From Geodermatophilus obscurus (GTDB lineage Bacteria; Actinomycetota; Actinomycetes; Mycobacteriales; Geodermatophilaceae): a DNA stretch of 64,000 nucleotides. The stretch is from positions 62,001 through 126,000 of the forward strand of contig NZ_FRDM01000006.1 in NCBI RefSeq assembly GCF_900143215.1, in the 5' to 3' direction. Of the stretch, positions 25,119 through 33,204 are shown piece after piece (position 1 is the stretch's first letter; the number at the start of each line of letters is the position of its first letter). The notes under the pieces were generated by a model. The model was not told the DNA's origin. It was given only the letters and a program-made list of their open reading frames with translations, and did not search any database. The position numbers and the translations under genes were made by a program.

Positions 25119-26212
25119 GCGACGACCGCACCGTGCTGACCGAGGTCGCGACCGGCCTGTTCCGCGACCTGTGCACCCCCGGGGACGTCGTCGCCGCCGA
25201 GGCGACCGGGTGGAGCGAGCGGCTCTGGTCGGCGCTCACCGAGTCCGGCTTCCCGCTGGTGTCGGTGCCCGAGGAGGCCGGCGGCTCCGGCGGGGATGTC
25301 GCCGACGCCTGCGCGCTGCTCACCGTCGCCGGCCGCTTCGCCGCCCCCGCGCCGCTGGCCGAGACCGGGCTGCTCGGCGGCTGGGCGCTGGCCGCGGCCG
25401 GGCTCGAGCTGCCCGAGGGCCCGCTGTCGGTGGCCGTCGGCGCGCCCGGGGACGCCGTCGAGCTCGCCGGCCGGCGGTTCTCCGCGCGGCTGTCCCGGGT
25501 GCCGTGGGGCGGGCGCAGCGACCGGGTGGTCGCCCTCGCCGGGAGCGGCGGGCAGCGGTTCGTCGTCTCCGCGCCCACCGCAGCCGCGACCGTCACGAAC
25601 GGCCGCAACCTCGCCGCCGAGCCGCGCGACACCCTGGTGTGGGACGACGTCGGGCTGCCCGACGACGCGTTCGCGCCCGCCCCGCCCGGGGTGGACGGCG
25701 CGGCGCTGCGGTTGCGCGGCGCGCTGGCCCGCGCAGCACTGATCGCCGGGGCGCTGGCGCGGGTGGCCGAGCTGACCGTCCGCTACACCGGCGAGCGGCA
25801 GCAGTTCGGCCGCCCGGTCGCCCGGTTCCAGGCGGTGCAGGCGCACCTGGTCACCATCGCCGAGGAGGCGGAGCTGGCCGGGCTCGCCGTCTCGGTGGCC
25901 GCGCTGAACGCGCGCCCCGACCCGTCCTTCCTCGACGTCGCGGCAGCGAAGGCGGCGGCCGGCGAGGCGGCGACGATCGCGGCGCGCGCGTCCCACCAGG
26001 CGCACGGCGCGATCGGCATGACCAAGGAGTACGAGCTCGGCCAGCTCTCCCGCCGGCTGTGGTCGTGGCGCGACGAGTTCGGCAGCGAGCGGTACTGGAG
26101 CCGGGAGCTGGGCCACCGGCTGGCCGCCGCGGGCGCCGACGCGCTGTGGCCGAGCATCTCGACGGGGCTGGTCAGCGAGCCGGCGAGCTCACCCGAGGGC
26201 AGCTTCGCATGA
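25115..26212 (+). CDS. Acyl-CoA dehydrogenase (subunit 2, divergent)
   Basis: A 365-aa acyl-CoA dehydrogenase family protein. The N-terminal helical part has PEEAGGSGGDVADACAL. The middle beta-domain is degenerate, without the normal SEPxxGSD motif, and the C-terminal helices carry TGERQQFGRPVARFQAVQAH and HQAHGAIGMTKEY. The missing middle motif points to a non-catalytic or half-active partner of the preceding subunit. ATGA overlaps on both sides show translational coupling with it and with the flavoprotein-UGSC gene. Confidence 0.88.
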   Translation: MSDDRTVLTEVATGLFRDLCTPGDVVAAEATGWSERLWSALTESGFPLVSVPEEAGGSGGDVADACALLTVAGRFAAPAPLAETGLLGGWALAAAGLELPEGPLSVAVGAPGDAVELAGRRFSARLSRVPWGGRSDRVVALAGSGGQRFVVSAPTAAATVTNGRNLAAEPRDTLVWDDVGLPDDAFAPAPPGVDGAALRLRGALARAALIAGALARVAELTVRYTGERQQFGRPVARFQAVQAHLVTIAEEAELAGLAVSVAALNARPDPSFLDVAAAKAAAGEAATIAARASHQAHGAIGMTKEYELGQLSRRLWSWRDEFGSERYWSRELGHRLAAAGADALWPSISTGLVSEPASSPEGSFA

Positions 26213-27624
26213 GCACCGACTGGGACGTCGCCGTCGTGGGCGCCGGGATCGCCGGGCTGACCGCCGCGCGGGTCGCCGCCGACCGGGGTCTGCGGGTGGT
26301 CGCCTACGACCGGCTGACCCCCGGCGGTCAGCTGGTCAACCTGACCGCGCTGCACGACCACCCGGGCGGCACCGGTCCGGAGCTGGTGTCGGCGCTGACC
26401 GCCGCGGCCGAGGCCGCCGGCGTGCGGATCGGCTACGCCGAGGTCACCCGGGTGCACCCGGGCTCGGCGGTGCGGCTGGAGACCGGCGACGGCGAGGTCA
26501 CCGCCGGGGTGGTCGTCGTCGCGGCCGGGCTCGGCCCCGGGCGGCTCGGGCTGCCGGCGGAGGAGGCGCTGGTCGGGCGCGGGATCTCCACCTGCGCCGG
26601 GTGCGACGGCCCGCTGTTCCGCGGGCGCGCGGTCGCCGTGGTCGGCGAGGACGAGTGGACGGCGGAGGAGGCGCTCGAGCTGGCCGGCTGGGCGTCGGCG
26701 GTGACCGTGCTGGTGCCGGGCCCGCCGCGCTGGTCGCCGGAGCGGGCGGAGCGGCTGGCGGCCGCCGGGACGGTCGAGGTGCTGACCGGTGCGGCGGTGA
26801 CCGCGCTGCGCGGCGAGGGCGTGCTGTCCGGCGTCGTCGTCCGCACCGCCGACGGGGAGCGTGACCTGCCGGTCGCCGGGCTGTTCCCGTTCGTGGACCG
26901 CCGCGGGCCCGAGGGCCTGGTCGACGGGCTGGCCGCCGACGAGCACGGCCGGCTGGTCGGCGCCGGGAACGTGCTGGTCGCGGGTGACGCCCGGGCCGGT
27001 GCGGAGCAGTCGCTGGCCGCCGCCGAGGCCGACGGACGCGCCGCCGGGGAGGCCGCGGTCGCCGCCCTGGCGGCGACCGCCGGGTCGCTGCGGATCGTCG
27101 ACCCGACGTACGGCCTGCCGCCGGAGGACGACGCCGGGCCGGTGGAGGCCGCCGGCAGCACGGCGACGTGGACCGACGTCGCGCTGTTCACCAACTCCAA
27201 GCCGAACGCGACCGAGCTGCTGCGCGGGCTGGGGCAGCGGCTGCAGGCGCACTGGGAGCTGCCGGAGCTGGGCTTCGCGGCCAAGGAGAGCGCCTCGGTC
27301 GCGGCGGACAAGGACACCATCGACTGGCTGTCGCAGCGCTTCAAGATGGTGCTGGTGGCGGTCGGCGACTAGGGCTCGTGCTCGTCGTGGAGTCTCCACG
27401 ACTCGGTGGAACTGGAGAAGCGTGGCGTCGTCGCGCCGCTGGTGGTGACCGAGACGTTCCTGCCGCTGGTGCAGGCGCAGGCCCGGGCGCGGCGGGTGCG
27501 GCCCCGGCTGGTCGTCGTCCCGCACCCCGTGGGCGGGCTGAACGAAGCCGAGCTGGCCGGCCGGATCGAGGGCGCGGCCGCCGAGCTGCTGCGGATGGCC
27601 GACGAGGCGAGGGGGCTGTCGTGA
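26209..27624 (+). CDS. Thioredoxin-reductase-like flavoprotein fused to UGSC selenoprotein domain, selenocysteine encoded by UAG
   Basis: Conventional calling would stop at TAG 27370-27372 (387 aa), but the frame stays open for another 83 codons to TGA 27622-27624, which overlaps the next gene by GTGA. Reading the TAG as Sec gives a 471-aa protein with Sec388. Residues 1 to about 300 resemble thioredoxin reductase: FAD motif VVGAGIAG (9-16), redox pair STCAGCDGPLFRG (Cys129, Cys132). The NADPH loop is degenerate (VVGEDEWTAEEA instead of GxGxxA). From about residue 318 (WTDVALFTNSKPNATELLRGLG) the chain is a UGSC domain, with VGD-U-GSCSSW at the active site and VVVPHPVGGL near the end. The UGSC family is a known selenoprotein family of unknown function. 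UAG as Sec codon is known in Geodermatophilus and Blastococcus. A hairpin follows the codon (27384-27402). A sequencing error from TGC is the alternative. Confidence 0.88.
27370..27402 (+). promoter_or_regulatory. UAG selenocysteine codon and bSECIS-like hairpin
   Basis: TAG at 27370-27372 is followed by eleven bases and then the perfect 8-bp stem GTCGTGGA (27384-27391) / TCCACGAC (27395-27402) with the loop GTC (27392-27394). The loop begins 20 bases after the codon; bacterial SECIS loops lie about 16-37 bases downstream. The apical GAGUCUC region shares GUCU with the E. coli fdhF element. The hairpin is inside the coding sequence, as bacterial SECIS elements must be. Confidence 0.75.
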
Positions 27625-28646
27625 GTGCCGTGCTCGACCTGCCCGGGGTCACGGAGGAGAGCTGGCAGGAGGAGGCGTACCGCCGCGGCTGGGGCGACGG
27701 GCTGCCGCTGGTGGCGCCGACCCCGGCCCGGGTGGCGGCGGCGCTGGCCGCGCTCGACGGCATCGACCTGGAGCTCGGTCCGCTGCCGCCGTCCGGGCTG
27801 GTGCCGACCCGGGAGAGCTTCGCGGCCAACGCGGTGATGGCCGGCTGCCGGCCCGCGGACCTGCCGGTGGTGCTCGCCGCCGTCCGCGCGCTGCAGGCCC
27901 CCGAGTACAACCTGCACGGCGTGCTGGCCACGACGCACCCGTGCGCGCCGATGGTGGTCGTGAACGGCCCGGTGCGCGGGGAGCTCGGCATCAACTCGGG
28001 CGCCAACTGCCTGGGCCAGGGCACCCGGGCCAACGCCGTCATCGGCCGGGCGGTGCAGCTGACGCTGATGCACATCGGCGGCGCCCGGCCCGGCGTCATG
28101 GACCGCGCGACGCAGGGCGGGCCGGCGAAGTACACGTTCTGCTTCGGCGAGAACGAGGAGGACAGCCCGTTCCCGCCCTTCTCGGTGCGCCGCGGCTTCG
28201 CGCCGGGGGAGTCGGTGGTGACCGTCGCGGCGACCGAGGGCCCGCACAACGTCAACGACCACGGCGGGACGACGGCCGAGGACCTGCTGCTCACCATCGC
28301 CGGGACGATGGCCCAGCCCGGGTCGAACAACGTGTACGTCAAGGGCCCGCACTTCCTGGTGCTGGGTCCGGAGCACGCGGCCACGTTCGCCCGCGACGGG
28401 TGGACGGCGGAGGCGGTGCGGAACGCGCTGTGGGAGCGGGCGCGGATCCCGGTGTCGAAGGTGTCGCAGGCCAACCAGCGGCAGTTCGAGGACTGGGGCG
28501 TGGTGCCCGACGGCGACGCGTACCCGGTGAGCACCGGCCCGGAGATGCTGCACGTGCTGGTGGCCGGGGGAGCGGGGAAGCACTCGGTGTGGATCCCGTC
28601 GTTCGGTGCGACCGCGGCGGTGTCGCGCGCCGTGCCGCGTGTCTGA
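27621..28646 (+). CDS. UGSC-associated protein of unknown function, paralogue 1
   Basis: A 341-aa protein that I cannot assign to a characterised enzyme. It starts WQEEAYRRGWGDGLPLVAPT and has AGCRPADLPVVLAAVRAL, NLHGVLATTHPCAPMVVVNG, INSGANCLGQGTRANAVIGRA and MDRATQGGPAKYTFCFGE, with several cysteines that could be redox-active. The same blocks occur in the next gene, so the two are paralogues and may form a heteromer. The GTG start at 27621 overlaps by four bases the TGA that ends the read-through form of the preceding gene; this supports translation past the UAG. No signal peptide or membrane segment is visible. Confidence 0.8.
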   Translation: MSAVLDLPGVTEESWQEEAYRRGWGDGLPLVAPTPARVAAALAALDGIDLELGPLPPSGLVPTRESFAANAVMAGCRPADLPVVLAAVRALQAPEYNLHGVLATTHPCAPMVVVNGPVRGELGINSGANCLGQGTRANAVIGRAVQLTLMHIGGARPGVMDRATQGGPAKYTFCFGENEEDSPFPPFSVRRGFAPGESVVTVAATEGPHNVNDHGGTTAEDLLLTIAGTMAQPGSNNVYVKGPHFLVLGPEHAATFARDGWTAEAVRNALWERARIPVSKVSQANQRQFEDWGVVPDGDAYPVSTGPEMLHVLVAGGAGKHSVWIPSFGATAAVSRAVPRV

Positions 28647-29673
28647 CCGGCCCCTGTTCGCGCCGGACGCCGACCCCGCCGCGGTGGCGGCCGAGCTGCT
28701 CGACGCCGGGCACGGCGACGGGCTGCCGGTGGTGCCGCCGACCGCGGCCCGGCTCGACGCGATGGTGGCCGGGGCCGCCGACCCGGACGCCGTCCTGGGC
28801 CAGGTGCCCCCGCTGTTCGGCGAGCTGACCGTGCGGGCCGTGGCTTGGCACGCGGTGCTGGCCGGGTGCCCGGCGCCCGCGCTCCCGGTGGTGGTGGCCG
28901 CGGTGCGGGCGGCGCTGGAACCGGGGTTCAACCTGCTCGGCATCGCGACGACGACCGGCGCGCCGGCGGTGGGCGTGCTGGTGCACGGGTCGGTCGCCCG
29001 CCGGATCGGCATGACCTCGGGCGCGGGCGGGCTGGGCACCGGGAACGCGGGGAACGCCGGCGTCGGGCGGGCGGTCTCCCTCGCCCTCGCCGGGATCGGC
29101 GGGGCGCGCGCCGGGCTCACCGACATGGCCACGATCGGCTCGCCGGCGAAGTACGGCTGCTGCACGGCGGAGGCGGCCCGCCCGCTGCCCTCGCTGGCCC
29201 AGCGACGCGGGCTCGGGGTGGACGTCGACGCGGTGACCGTGGTCGGGGTCGGCGGGCTGGTCGAGGTGCTGCCGGGCGAGGGGTACCGCGAGCCGCCGTC
29301 CGTGCTGGGTCCGGCTGCGGCGGCGATGGCGGGCGCGGCGATGGCCGCCGGGGACCCGGGTCGCTTCCGGAACGGCGAGCAGTTCCTGCTGCTGCCGCCG
29401 GAGCTGGCCGCGCTGGTGGCGGAGCAGGGCTGGGGCGCCGACCGGATGGCCGGGTTCCTCTTCGAGCAGGGCAGTGCGCTGCTGCAGGCGTCGGCGTCCG
29501 CGCTGGCGTTCCGCGCGGGACTGCCGGTGTACGCCGCCGGGGACCTGCGGGTGGCGGCCTCGGCGGACGACGTCCGGATCGTGGTCACCGGCGGGGCGGG
29601 CGGGAAGATGGCGTTGCTGCCGACCTGGGCGGGAGGCTCGCGCTCGGTGACCGCCGCCGTCCGCCCGGTCTGA
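28639..29673 (+). CDS. UGSC-associated protein of unknown function, paralogue 2
   Basis: A 344-aa paralogue of the preceding protein: GHGDGLPVVPPTAARL matches GWGDGLPLVAPTPARV, LAGCPAPALPVVVAAVRA matches AGCRPADLPVVLAAVRA, and GSPAKYGCCTAE matches GGPAKYTFCFGE. The Cys of AGC and the SPAKY/GPAKY block are shared, and are candidates for an active site. The GTG start at 28639 overlaps the previous stop by eight bases. It is the last gene of the acyl-CoA/selenoprotein operon. Function unknown. Confidence 0.78.
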   Translation: MSDRPLFAPDADPAAVAAELLDAGHGDGLPVVPPTAARLDAMVAGAADPDAVLGQVPPLFGELTVRAVAWHAVLAGCPAPALPVVVAAVRAALEPGFNLLGIATTTGAPAVGVLVHGSVARRIGMTSGAGGLGTGNAGNAGVGRAVSLALAGIGGARAGLTDMATIGSPAKYGCCTAEAARPLPSLAQRRGLGVDVDAVTVVGVGGLVEVLPGEGYREPPSVLGPAAAAMAGAAMAAGDPGRFRNGEQFLLLPPELAALVAEQGWGADRMAGFLFEQGSALLQASASALAFRAGLPVYAAGDLRVAASADDVRIVVTGGAGGKMALLPTWAGGSRSVTAAVRPV

Positions 29674-29872
29674 CCGTCCGCGCGGCTCGGGCGGCGAGAG
29701 GCCGGGCGATCCGCTCCCGGCCGGGCCCGGTCAGCTCCGCGGCGATCCCGCGCCGTCCGGCGACGGTCCAGCCGGCGCACGGCGACGGCGCCCGCTCCTG
29801 CTCGGGGATGAGTGCGAGCAGGAGGTCGAGCAGGTCCTCGCGCTCGGCGCGCGCCAGCGCCACGACGTCCAT
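29585..29872 (-). pseudogene. Remnant of a TIGR03083/maleylpyruvate isomerase-like (DinB-fold) gene
   Basis: Starting at ATG 29872, with CGGAGGT well placed upstream, the first 40 residues (MDVVALARAEREDLLDLLL ... SPCAGWTV) are the typical N-terminus of mycothiol-dependent maleylpyruvate isomerase-like proteins. After about residue 45 the frame becomes Arg/Ala-rich, loses all similarity and runs into the end of the gene on the other strand. A full-length protein would be about 200 aa, so this is a truncated remnant. It may still be transcribed. Confidence 0.5.
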
Positions 29873-30005
29873 GCGCACCTCCGTGGGCTCCGGTCGTGCC
29901 GAGGGACCGTAGATGACGAAGTCGTGTCGGTACCGCCGTCCCCGGCATGGCCTCCAGCGCCGTGGGCAGCGAGATCCGGACGACCGCAGTGCGAGAGGGG
30001 ACGGC

Positions 30006-30275
30006 ATGCGCACGACGCGACGGTGGCTGACGGCAACGGTGCTCGCGGTGGGGCTCGGGGTGACCGGCTGCTCCGGCAGCGCGGCGGGTGACTCGCCCGG
30101 CGACGCGGTGCCGAACGAGGAGGCGGACAGCGTCGGCGACCCGGACCCGGTGGACGGCGGCGAGGAGGACGCCGACGGCGTCGACCCCGGCACCGGCGGC
30201 ATCGATGACGACGATGACACCGACAACCCGACCGGCAGCGACATCCCCGGCGACTCGGACGACGACGCGGGCTGA
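30006..30275 (+). CDS. Small Asp-rich lipoprotein
   Basis: An 89-aa protein with a basic N-terminus, hydrophobic core and lipobox LGVTGC (Cys about residue 19). The mature part is made almost only of Asp, Glu, Gly and Pro, including a run of five Asp, so it is an extended, strongly acidic tail. AGAGGGG lies upstream of the ATG at 30006. A surface charge or cation-binding role can be imagined, but no family is recognised. A hairpin follows at 30301-30340. Confidence 0.7.
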   Translation: MRTTRRWLTATVLAVGLGVTGCSGSAAGDSPGDAVPNEEADSVGDPDPVDGGEEDADGVDPGTGGIDDDDDTDNPTGSDIPGDSDDDAG

Positions 30276-30300
30276 GCCCTGCACCAGGTGCCCTCCGGCC

Positions 30301-30340
30301 ACCTCAGCCCCTGCTTACCGGTGGAACCAGGGGCTGAGGT
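30301..30340. terminator. Hairpin after the lipoprotein gene
   Basis: The 13-base arms ACCTCAGCCCCTG (30301-30313) and its exact complement (30328-30340) enclose a 14-base loop, 25 bases after the stop at 30275. Between convergent genes, so likely used in both directions. Confidence 0.7.
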
Positions 30341-30585
30341 CCGGCCGGGGTGGTGCCGTTCTCTCCGAAGTCACCCCTGCCCGCGCCGTGGGCAGGAGAG
30401 GAGCGTCGGTACCGCGGGTCCGGCCGCGCGGGGTGCGGGAGGACGACGTCGAGAGCGGAGTGTCCGCGCGGGGGTTGCGGTCGAAGGGGCCGACCGGCAC
30501 GAGCCGGAGCGGGCTGCCGACCCGGCGTGGTCTCCTCGCAGGGCCGTCCCCTTCCCCGCACCCGTGGGCAGGGGACGAGGTCGCG
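30341..30585. other. Intergenic stretch without a gene
   Basis: No coding sequence with a start site is visible on either strand. It holds a second, weaker hairpin (CCTGCCC 30376-30382 with GGGCAGG 30390-30396, loop of seven) that may add to termination of the lipoprotein transcript. Confidence 0.4.
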
Positions 30586-31686
30586 TCAGGCGGTGCCCTC
30601 GGCGGCGATCAGGTCGGTGACCGCCCGCGGGCGCGTCGAGCAGTCGTCGCCCGAGGCCGGCTGGTCACCGGCCAGGCCGGTGATCCCGGCGTCCTCGACC
30701 GGCCGGAAGCCGAGACGTTCGATGTGCCGCGGCACCCGGTTCTGCGCGTTGATCACGTGCGAGCGGGACAGCCAGCCCTGACCGTCGGCGACGTCGAAGT
30801 CCAGGCCGCCGCCGGGTGCTCGCTGCACGTGGCCGGGGGAGGGCAGCAGCCCGACCAGCTGCACCGCCTGCTCGACCGGGAGGTCCTGCGGCGGACGGTC
30901 GAAGTAGTACCAGCTGGCCGCGCAGACGCCGTAGAGCGACGGCCCGAACTGGGCGTAGTTGACGTAGAGCTCGAGCATCCGGCGGTCGTCGACCGCCAGC
31001 GCGAGCTCCGCGGACAGCCCGGCCTCCACGGCCTTGCGCCAGGCGCTCATCTCCTGGTTCAGGAAGAGGTTCTTGGCAACCTGCTGCGGGATGGTCGAGC
31101 CCGAGGGGTCCTCGTCGCCGACGAGGTGCGCCTGCGCGCGGGCCCACATCTGGTCCCAGGTGAAGGCGCCGGACCGGTAGGGCAGCTTGGCGTCCTCGTG
31201 CGCGATGACGGCGGCGAGGAAGTTGCGCGACACGTGCTCGACCGGCACCGACTGCTGGATGGCGCCGTTCGGGTTGGCCGCCATGAACGCCGTCGTCGGC
31301 GGGTCGACCCAGCGCAGCGAGACCATCACCAGCGCCTGCACGACGAAGCCGACGGCGAGCACCTTCCCGACCCGCCCGGCGAGCTGCTGGCGCCGGCGGG
31401 GCCGGTCGTACCCGTCCCGCCGTCCGCCCCGGGGACGCCGCTCGTCGCGGTCCTCCCGGTCGCGGCGCCGCCACCGGCGCCCGGGCTGCTCCTCCGGCCC
31501 GGGGCCGTATGCATCGGACCCGTACCGGTCGGCGTCGTCCCACGGCGAGCGGAGCGGGGGTACCGGCCGGGACGGGACCGCGTCGTCGTACCCGGACCAG
31601 CCGCTCCCGGGCCGGTCGGCGGTCGTGGTGCCGCGGGTCCGGCGGCGGCGGACGCCGGGCCAGCGATCCGGTGAGCCGTGGGGCAT
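30586..31686 (-). CDS. Biosynthetic peptidoglycan transglycosylase (GT51)
   Basis: Monofunctional glycosyltransferase that polymerises lipid II. About 100 N-terminal residues are strongly basic and Pro/Arg-rich, then one transmembrane helix (VGKVLAVGFVVQALVMV), then the GT51 domain. The catalytic Glu is in VIAHEDAKLP (the EDxxF motif in altered form). The GSTIPQQVAKNLFLNQ segment is the canonical S-TQQ-xKN motif, and ELYVNYAQFGPSLYGV also fits. No transpeptidase domain follows, so it is MtgA-like. The ATG at 31686 has AGGGAGA ten bases upstream; an ATG at 31722 lacks a ribosome site. A downstream member of the sortase-excalibur gene group. Confidence 0.87.
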   Translation of the reverse strand: MPHGSPDRWPGVRRRRTRGTTTADRPGSGWSGYDDAVPSRPVPPLRSPWDDADRYGSDAYGPGPEEQPGRRWRRRDREDRDERRPRGGRRDGYDRPRRRQQLAGRVGKVLAVGFVVQALVMVSLRWVDPPTTAFMAANPNGAIQQSVPVEHVSRNFLAAVIAHEDAKLPYRSGAFTWDQMWARAQAHLVGDEDPSGSTIPQQVAKNLFLNQEMSAWRKAVEAGLSAELALAVDDRRMLELYVNYAQFGPSLYGVCAASWYYFDRPPQDLPVEQAVQLVGLLPSPGHVQRAPGGGLDFDVADGQGWLSRSHVINAQNRVPRHIERLGFRPVEDAGITGLAGDQPASGDDCSTRPRAVTDLIAAEGTA

Positions 31687-31754
31687 GGGGCGGTGTTCTC
31701 CCTGGTGGACGCGAACCGTCATGGTAAAGCGGCGGAGGGTGAGGCCCAGGGAGC

Positions 31755-32624
31755 TCAGCCTGTGAGGTGCGCGAAGACGACGACGTTGTCCGCGTAGTCG
31801 CCGGTGTCCTCGTCGAAGGCGCCGCCGCAGGTGATCAACCGCAGGCCGGCGTGGTCGAGGTCGCCGTAGACGGCATCACTGGGAAAGGCCTCCTTGGCGT
31901 GCTCCTCGACCCGGTCGACGACGAAGACGGCGGTGCTCCCGTCGGCGCGGTCGATCTCGACGGTGTCGCCGGGCAGCAGCTCGTCGAGACCCGCGAACGC
32001 CCCCGGCTCGCCGGCCCAGTCGACGTGCGCGGCCAGGACGGCGGGCCCGAGCTGGCCGGGGGTGGGACTGCGGTCGTACCAGCCGACCGGGTACGCGCCG
32101 GGCGGGACCTGCATCGAGCCGTCGCGCCGCAGGCCCAGCTCCATGACGTCGGAGGTGACCCCGAGAGCGGGGATGCGCACCGCGGTGGGCGGGCTGGCCG
32201 GCAGCTGGCGGACGACGGCCACCGGTGCGACGGCCGGGGCCGCCGCCCGGGCCGGCTGCTCCGGCGGCAGCTCGGCGGGCGCGGCTACCACGCGGTGCAC
32301 CGGCGCGTCGGCGGAGGAGGGGCCGAGCACGAGGAGGCCCGCACCGGCCGCGGCGAGGACCACGGAGGTGGCCCTCCAGGCGCGGGCGGCGCGCGGTCGC
32401 CGGCGGCGGTGGCGGCCGTAACGGGTGACCCGGGGCGGCCGGGTGAGCAGCGCGGCGACGTCCGCGGGGACCAGCGGCGGCGGATAGGCGCCGATGATCC
32501 GGACGTCGCCGTCGCCGTCGGGGTCGTCGCGGAGCCGGATGGCCAGCGTGCCGGTGCCGAGCGCGGCTCCGCCCGCCCCGGTCGGGTGCGGACCGGGGCG
32601 GGCGGCAGGAGGGCGCTGGGGCAC
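31755..32624 (-). CDS. Class F sortase
   Basis: A 289-aa actinobacterial class F sortase. A cytoplasmic basic part contains RYGRHRRRRPRAARAWRA followed by one membrane helix (ATSVVLAAAGAGLLVLG), a Pro/Ala-rich linker and the sortase barrel. The catalytic His is in AAHVDWAGEPGAF and the Cys in LRLITCGG. The end reads TGDYADNVVVFA, whereas most family members have an Arg where the Ala after Tyr stands, so the third catalytic residue may be missing or supplied elsewhere. The GTG start at 32624 is ten bases after the stop of the excalibur protein gene, so they form an operon and the latter is a possible substrate. Confidence 0.85.
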   Translation of the reverse strand: MPQRPPAARPGPHPTGAGGAALGTGTLAIRLRDDPDGDGDVRIIGAYPPPLVPADVAALLTRPPRVTRYGRHRRRRPRAARAWRATSVVLAAAGAGLLVLGPSSADAPVHRVVAAPAELPPEQPARAAAPAVAPVAVVRQLPASPPTAVRIPALGVTSDVMELGLRRDGSMQVPPGAYPVGWYDRSPTPGQLGPAVLAAHVDWAGEPGAFAGLDELLPGDTVEIDRADGSTAVFVVDRVEEHAKEAFPSDAVYGDLDHAGLRLITCGGAFDEDTGDYADNVVVFAHLTG

Positions 32625-32634
32625 GGCCCGCCGG

Positions 32635-33039
32635 TCAGGCGGAGGTGCGGGCGCTGCGGCGGGCCGCGACGGCCGCGCCACCCGCGGCGGCCAGGGCCGC
32701 GCCGCCGAGGACGAACGGCAGGGCGCTCCCGTCCTCGCTCGCGCTGCCGTCACCGGCGGCGACGGCGCCGGCCGGCCGGGTGGAGACCTGCGAGCCGGTG
32801 CTGGCCTGCCCGCTGGTCGACGAGGCAGGCGCGTACTGCTGGTCCTCGCAGGCGATGCCGTCGTCGTCGGCGTCCAGGCGCTCGGGGTCGCCCGGGACCG
32901 CGTCGAAGGCGGCCTGCGCGGCGGCCTGGCTGGCGAAGTCCGGGCAGTCGCGGTCGGTGGCGGCGTTCGCGGTGCCGGCGAACCCGAGGCTGAGGACGGC
33001 GGTGAGGAGGACGCCGGCGGCGGCGGTGGTGGTGCGCAT
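32635..33039 (-). CDS. Secreted excalibur-domain protein with C-terminal membrane anchor
   Basis: A 134-aa exported protein. The signal peptide has a cleavage site after ANA (about residue 29). The excalibur calcium-binding domain follows, with DCPDFASQAAAQAAFD and the Ca-binding DADDDGIACE. A Ser/Thr/Gly linker leads to SALPFVLGG, a hydrophobic helix and a basic tail, the layout of a cell-wall sorting signal but with LPFVLG instead of LPxTG. It lies directly upstream of a class F sortase, so sortase attachment is possible though the motif is poor. Start ATG 33039. Confidence 0.82.
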   Translation of the reverse strand: MRTTTAAAGVLLTAVLSLGFAGTANAATDRDCPDFASQAAAQAAFDAVPGDPERLDADDDGIACEDQQYAPASSTSGQASTGSQVSTRPAGAVAAGDGSASEDGSALPFVLGGAALAAAGGAAVAARRSARTSA

Positions 33040-33204
33040 GGGATCTCCCGAGAACGGCGGTGGGGTGACCACCATCACCCATCCGTGACCGATCGGTCAC
33101 GCAGCGACATACCGGAACTCGGTCGTCCTGTTCGGCGGATTCTGCCAGCGCGACACGCGCCGACGCGCCGGTGACTTCCGGAGCGCCGACCGGTCTGTCC
33201 TCGC

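Noticed and set aside
27370-27372. TAG as an ordinary stop or pyrrolysine codon
   Set aside because: The stop reading leaves 83 conserved-looking codons and a coupled start unexplained; pyrrolysine is not expected in this family or phylum, while Sec fits the UGSC motif.
27406-27624. A separate small gene of 72 aa after the TAG
   Set aside because: It has no ribosome site at the GTG, and the coding signal starts directly after the TAG with GSC; it is better read as the end of the selenoprotein.
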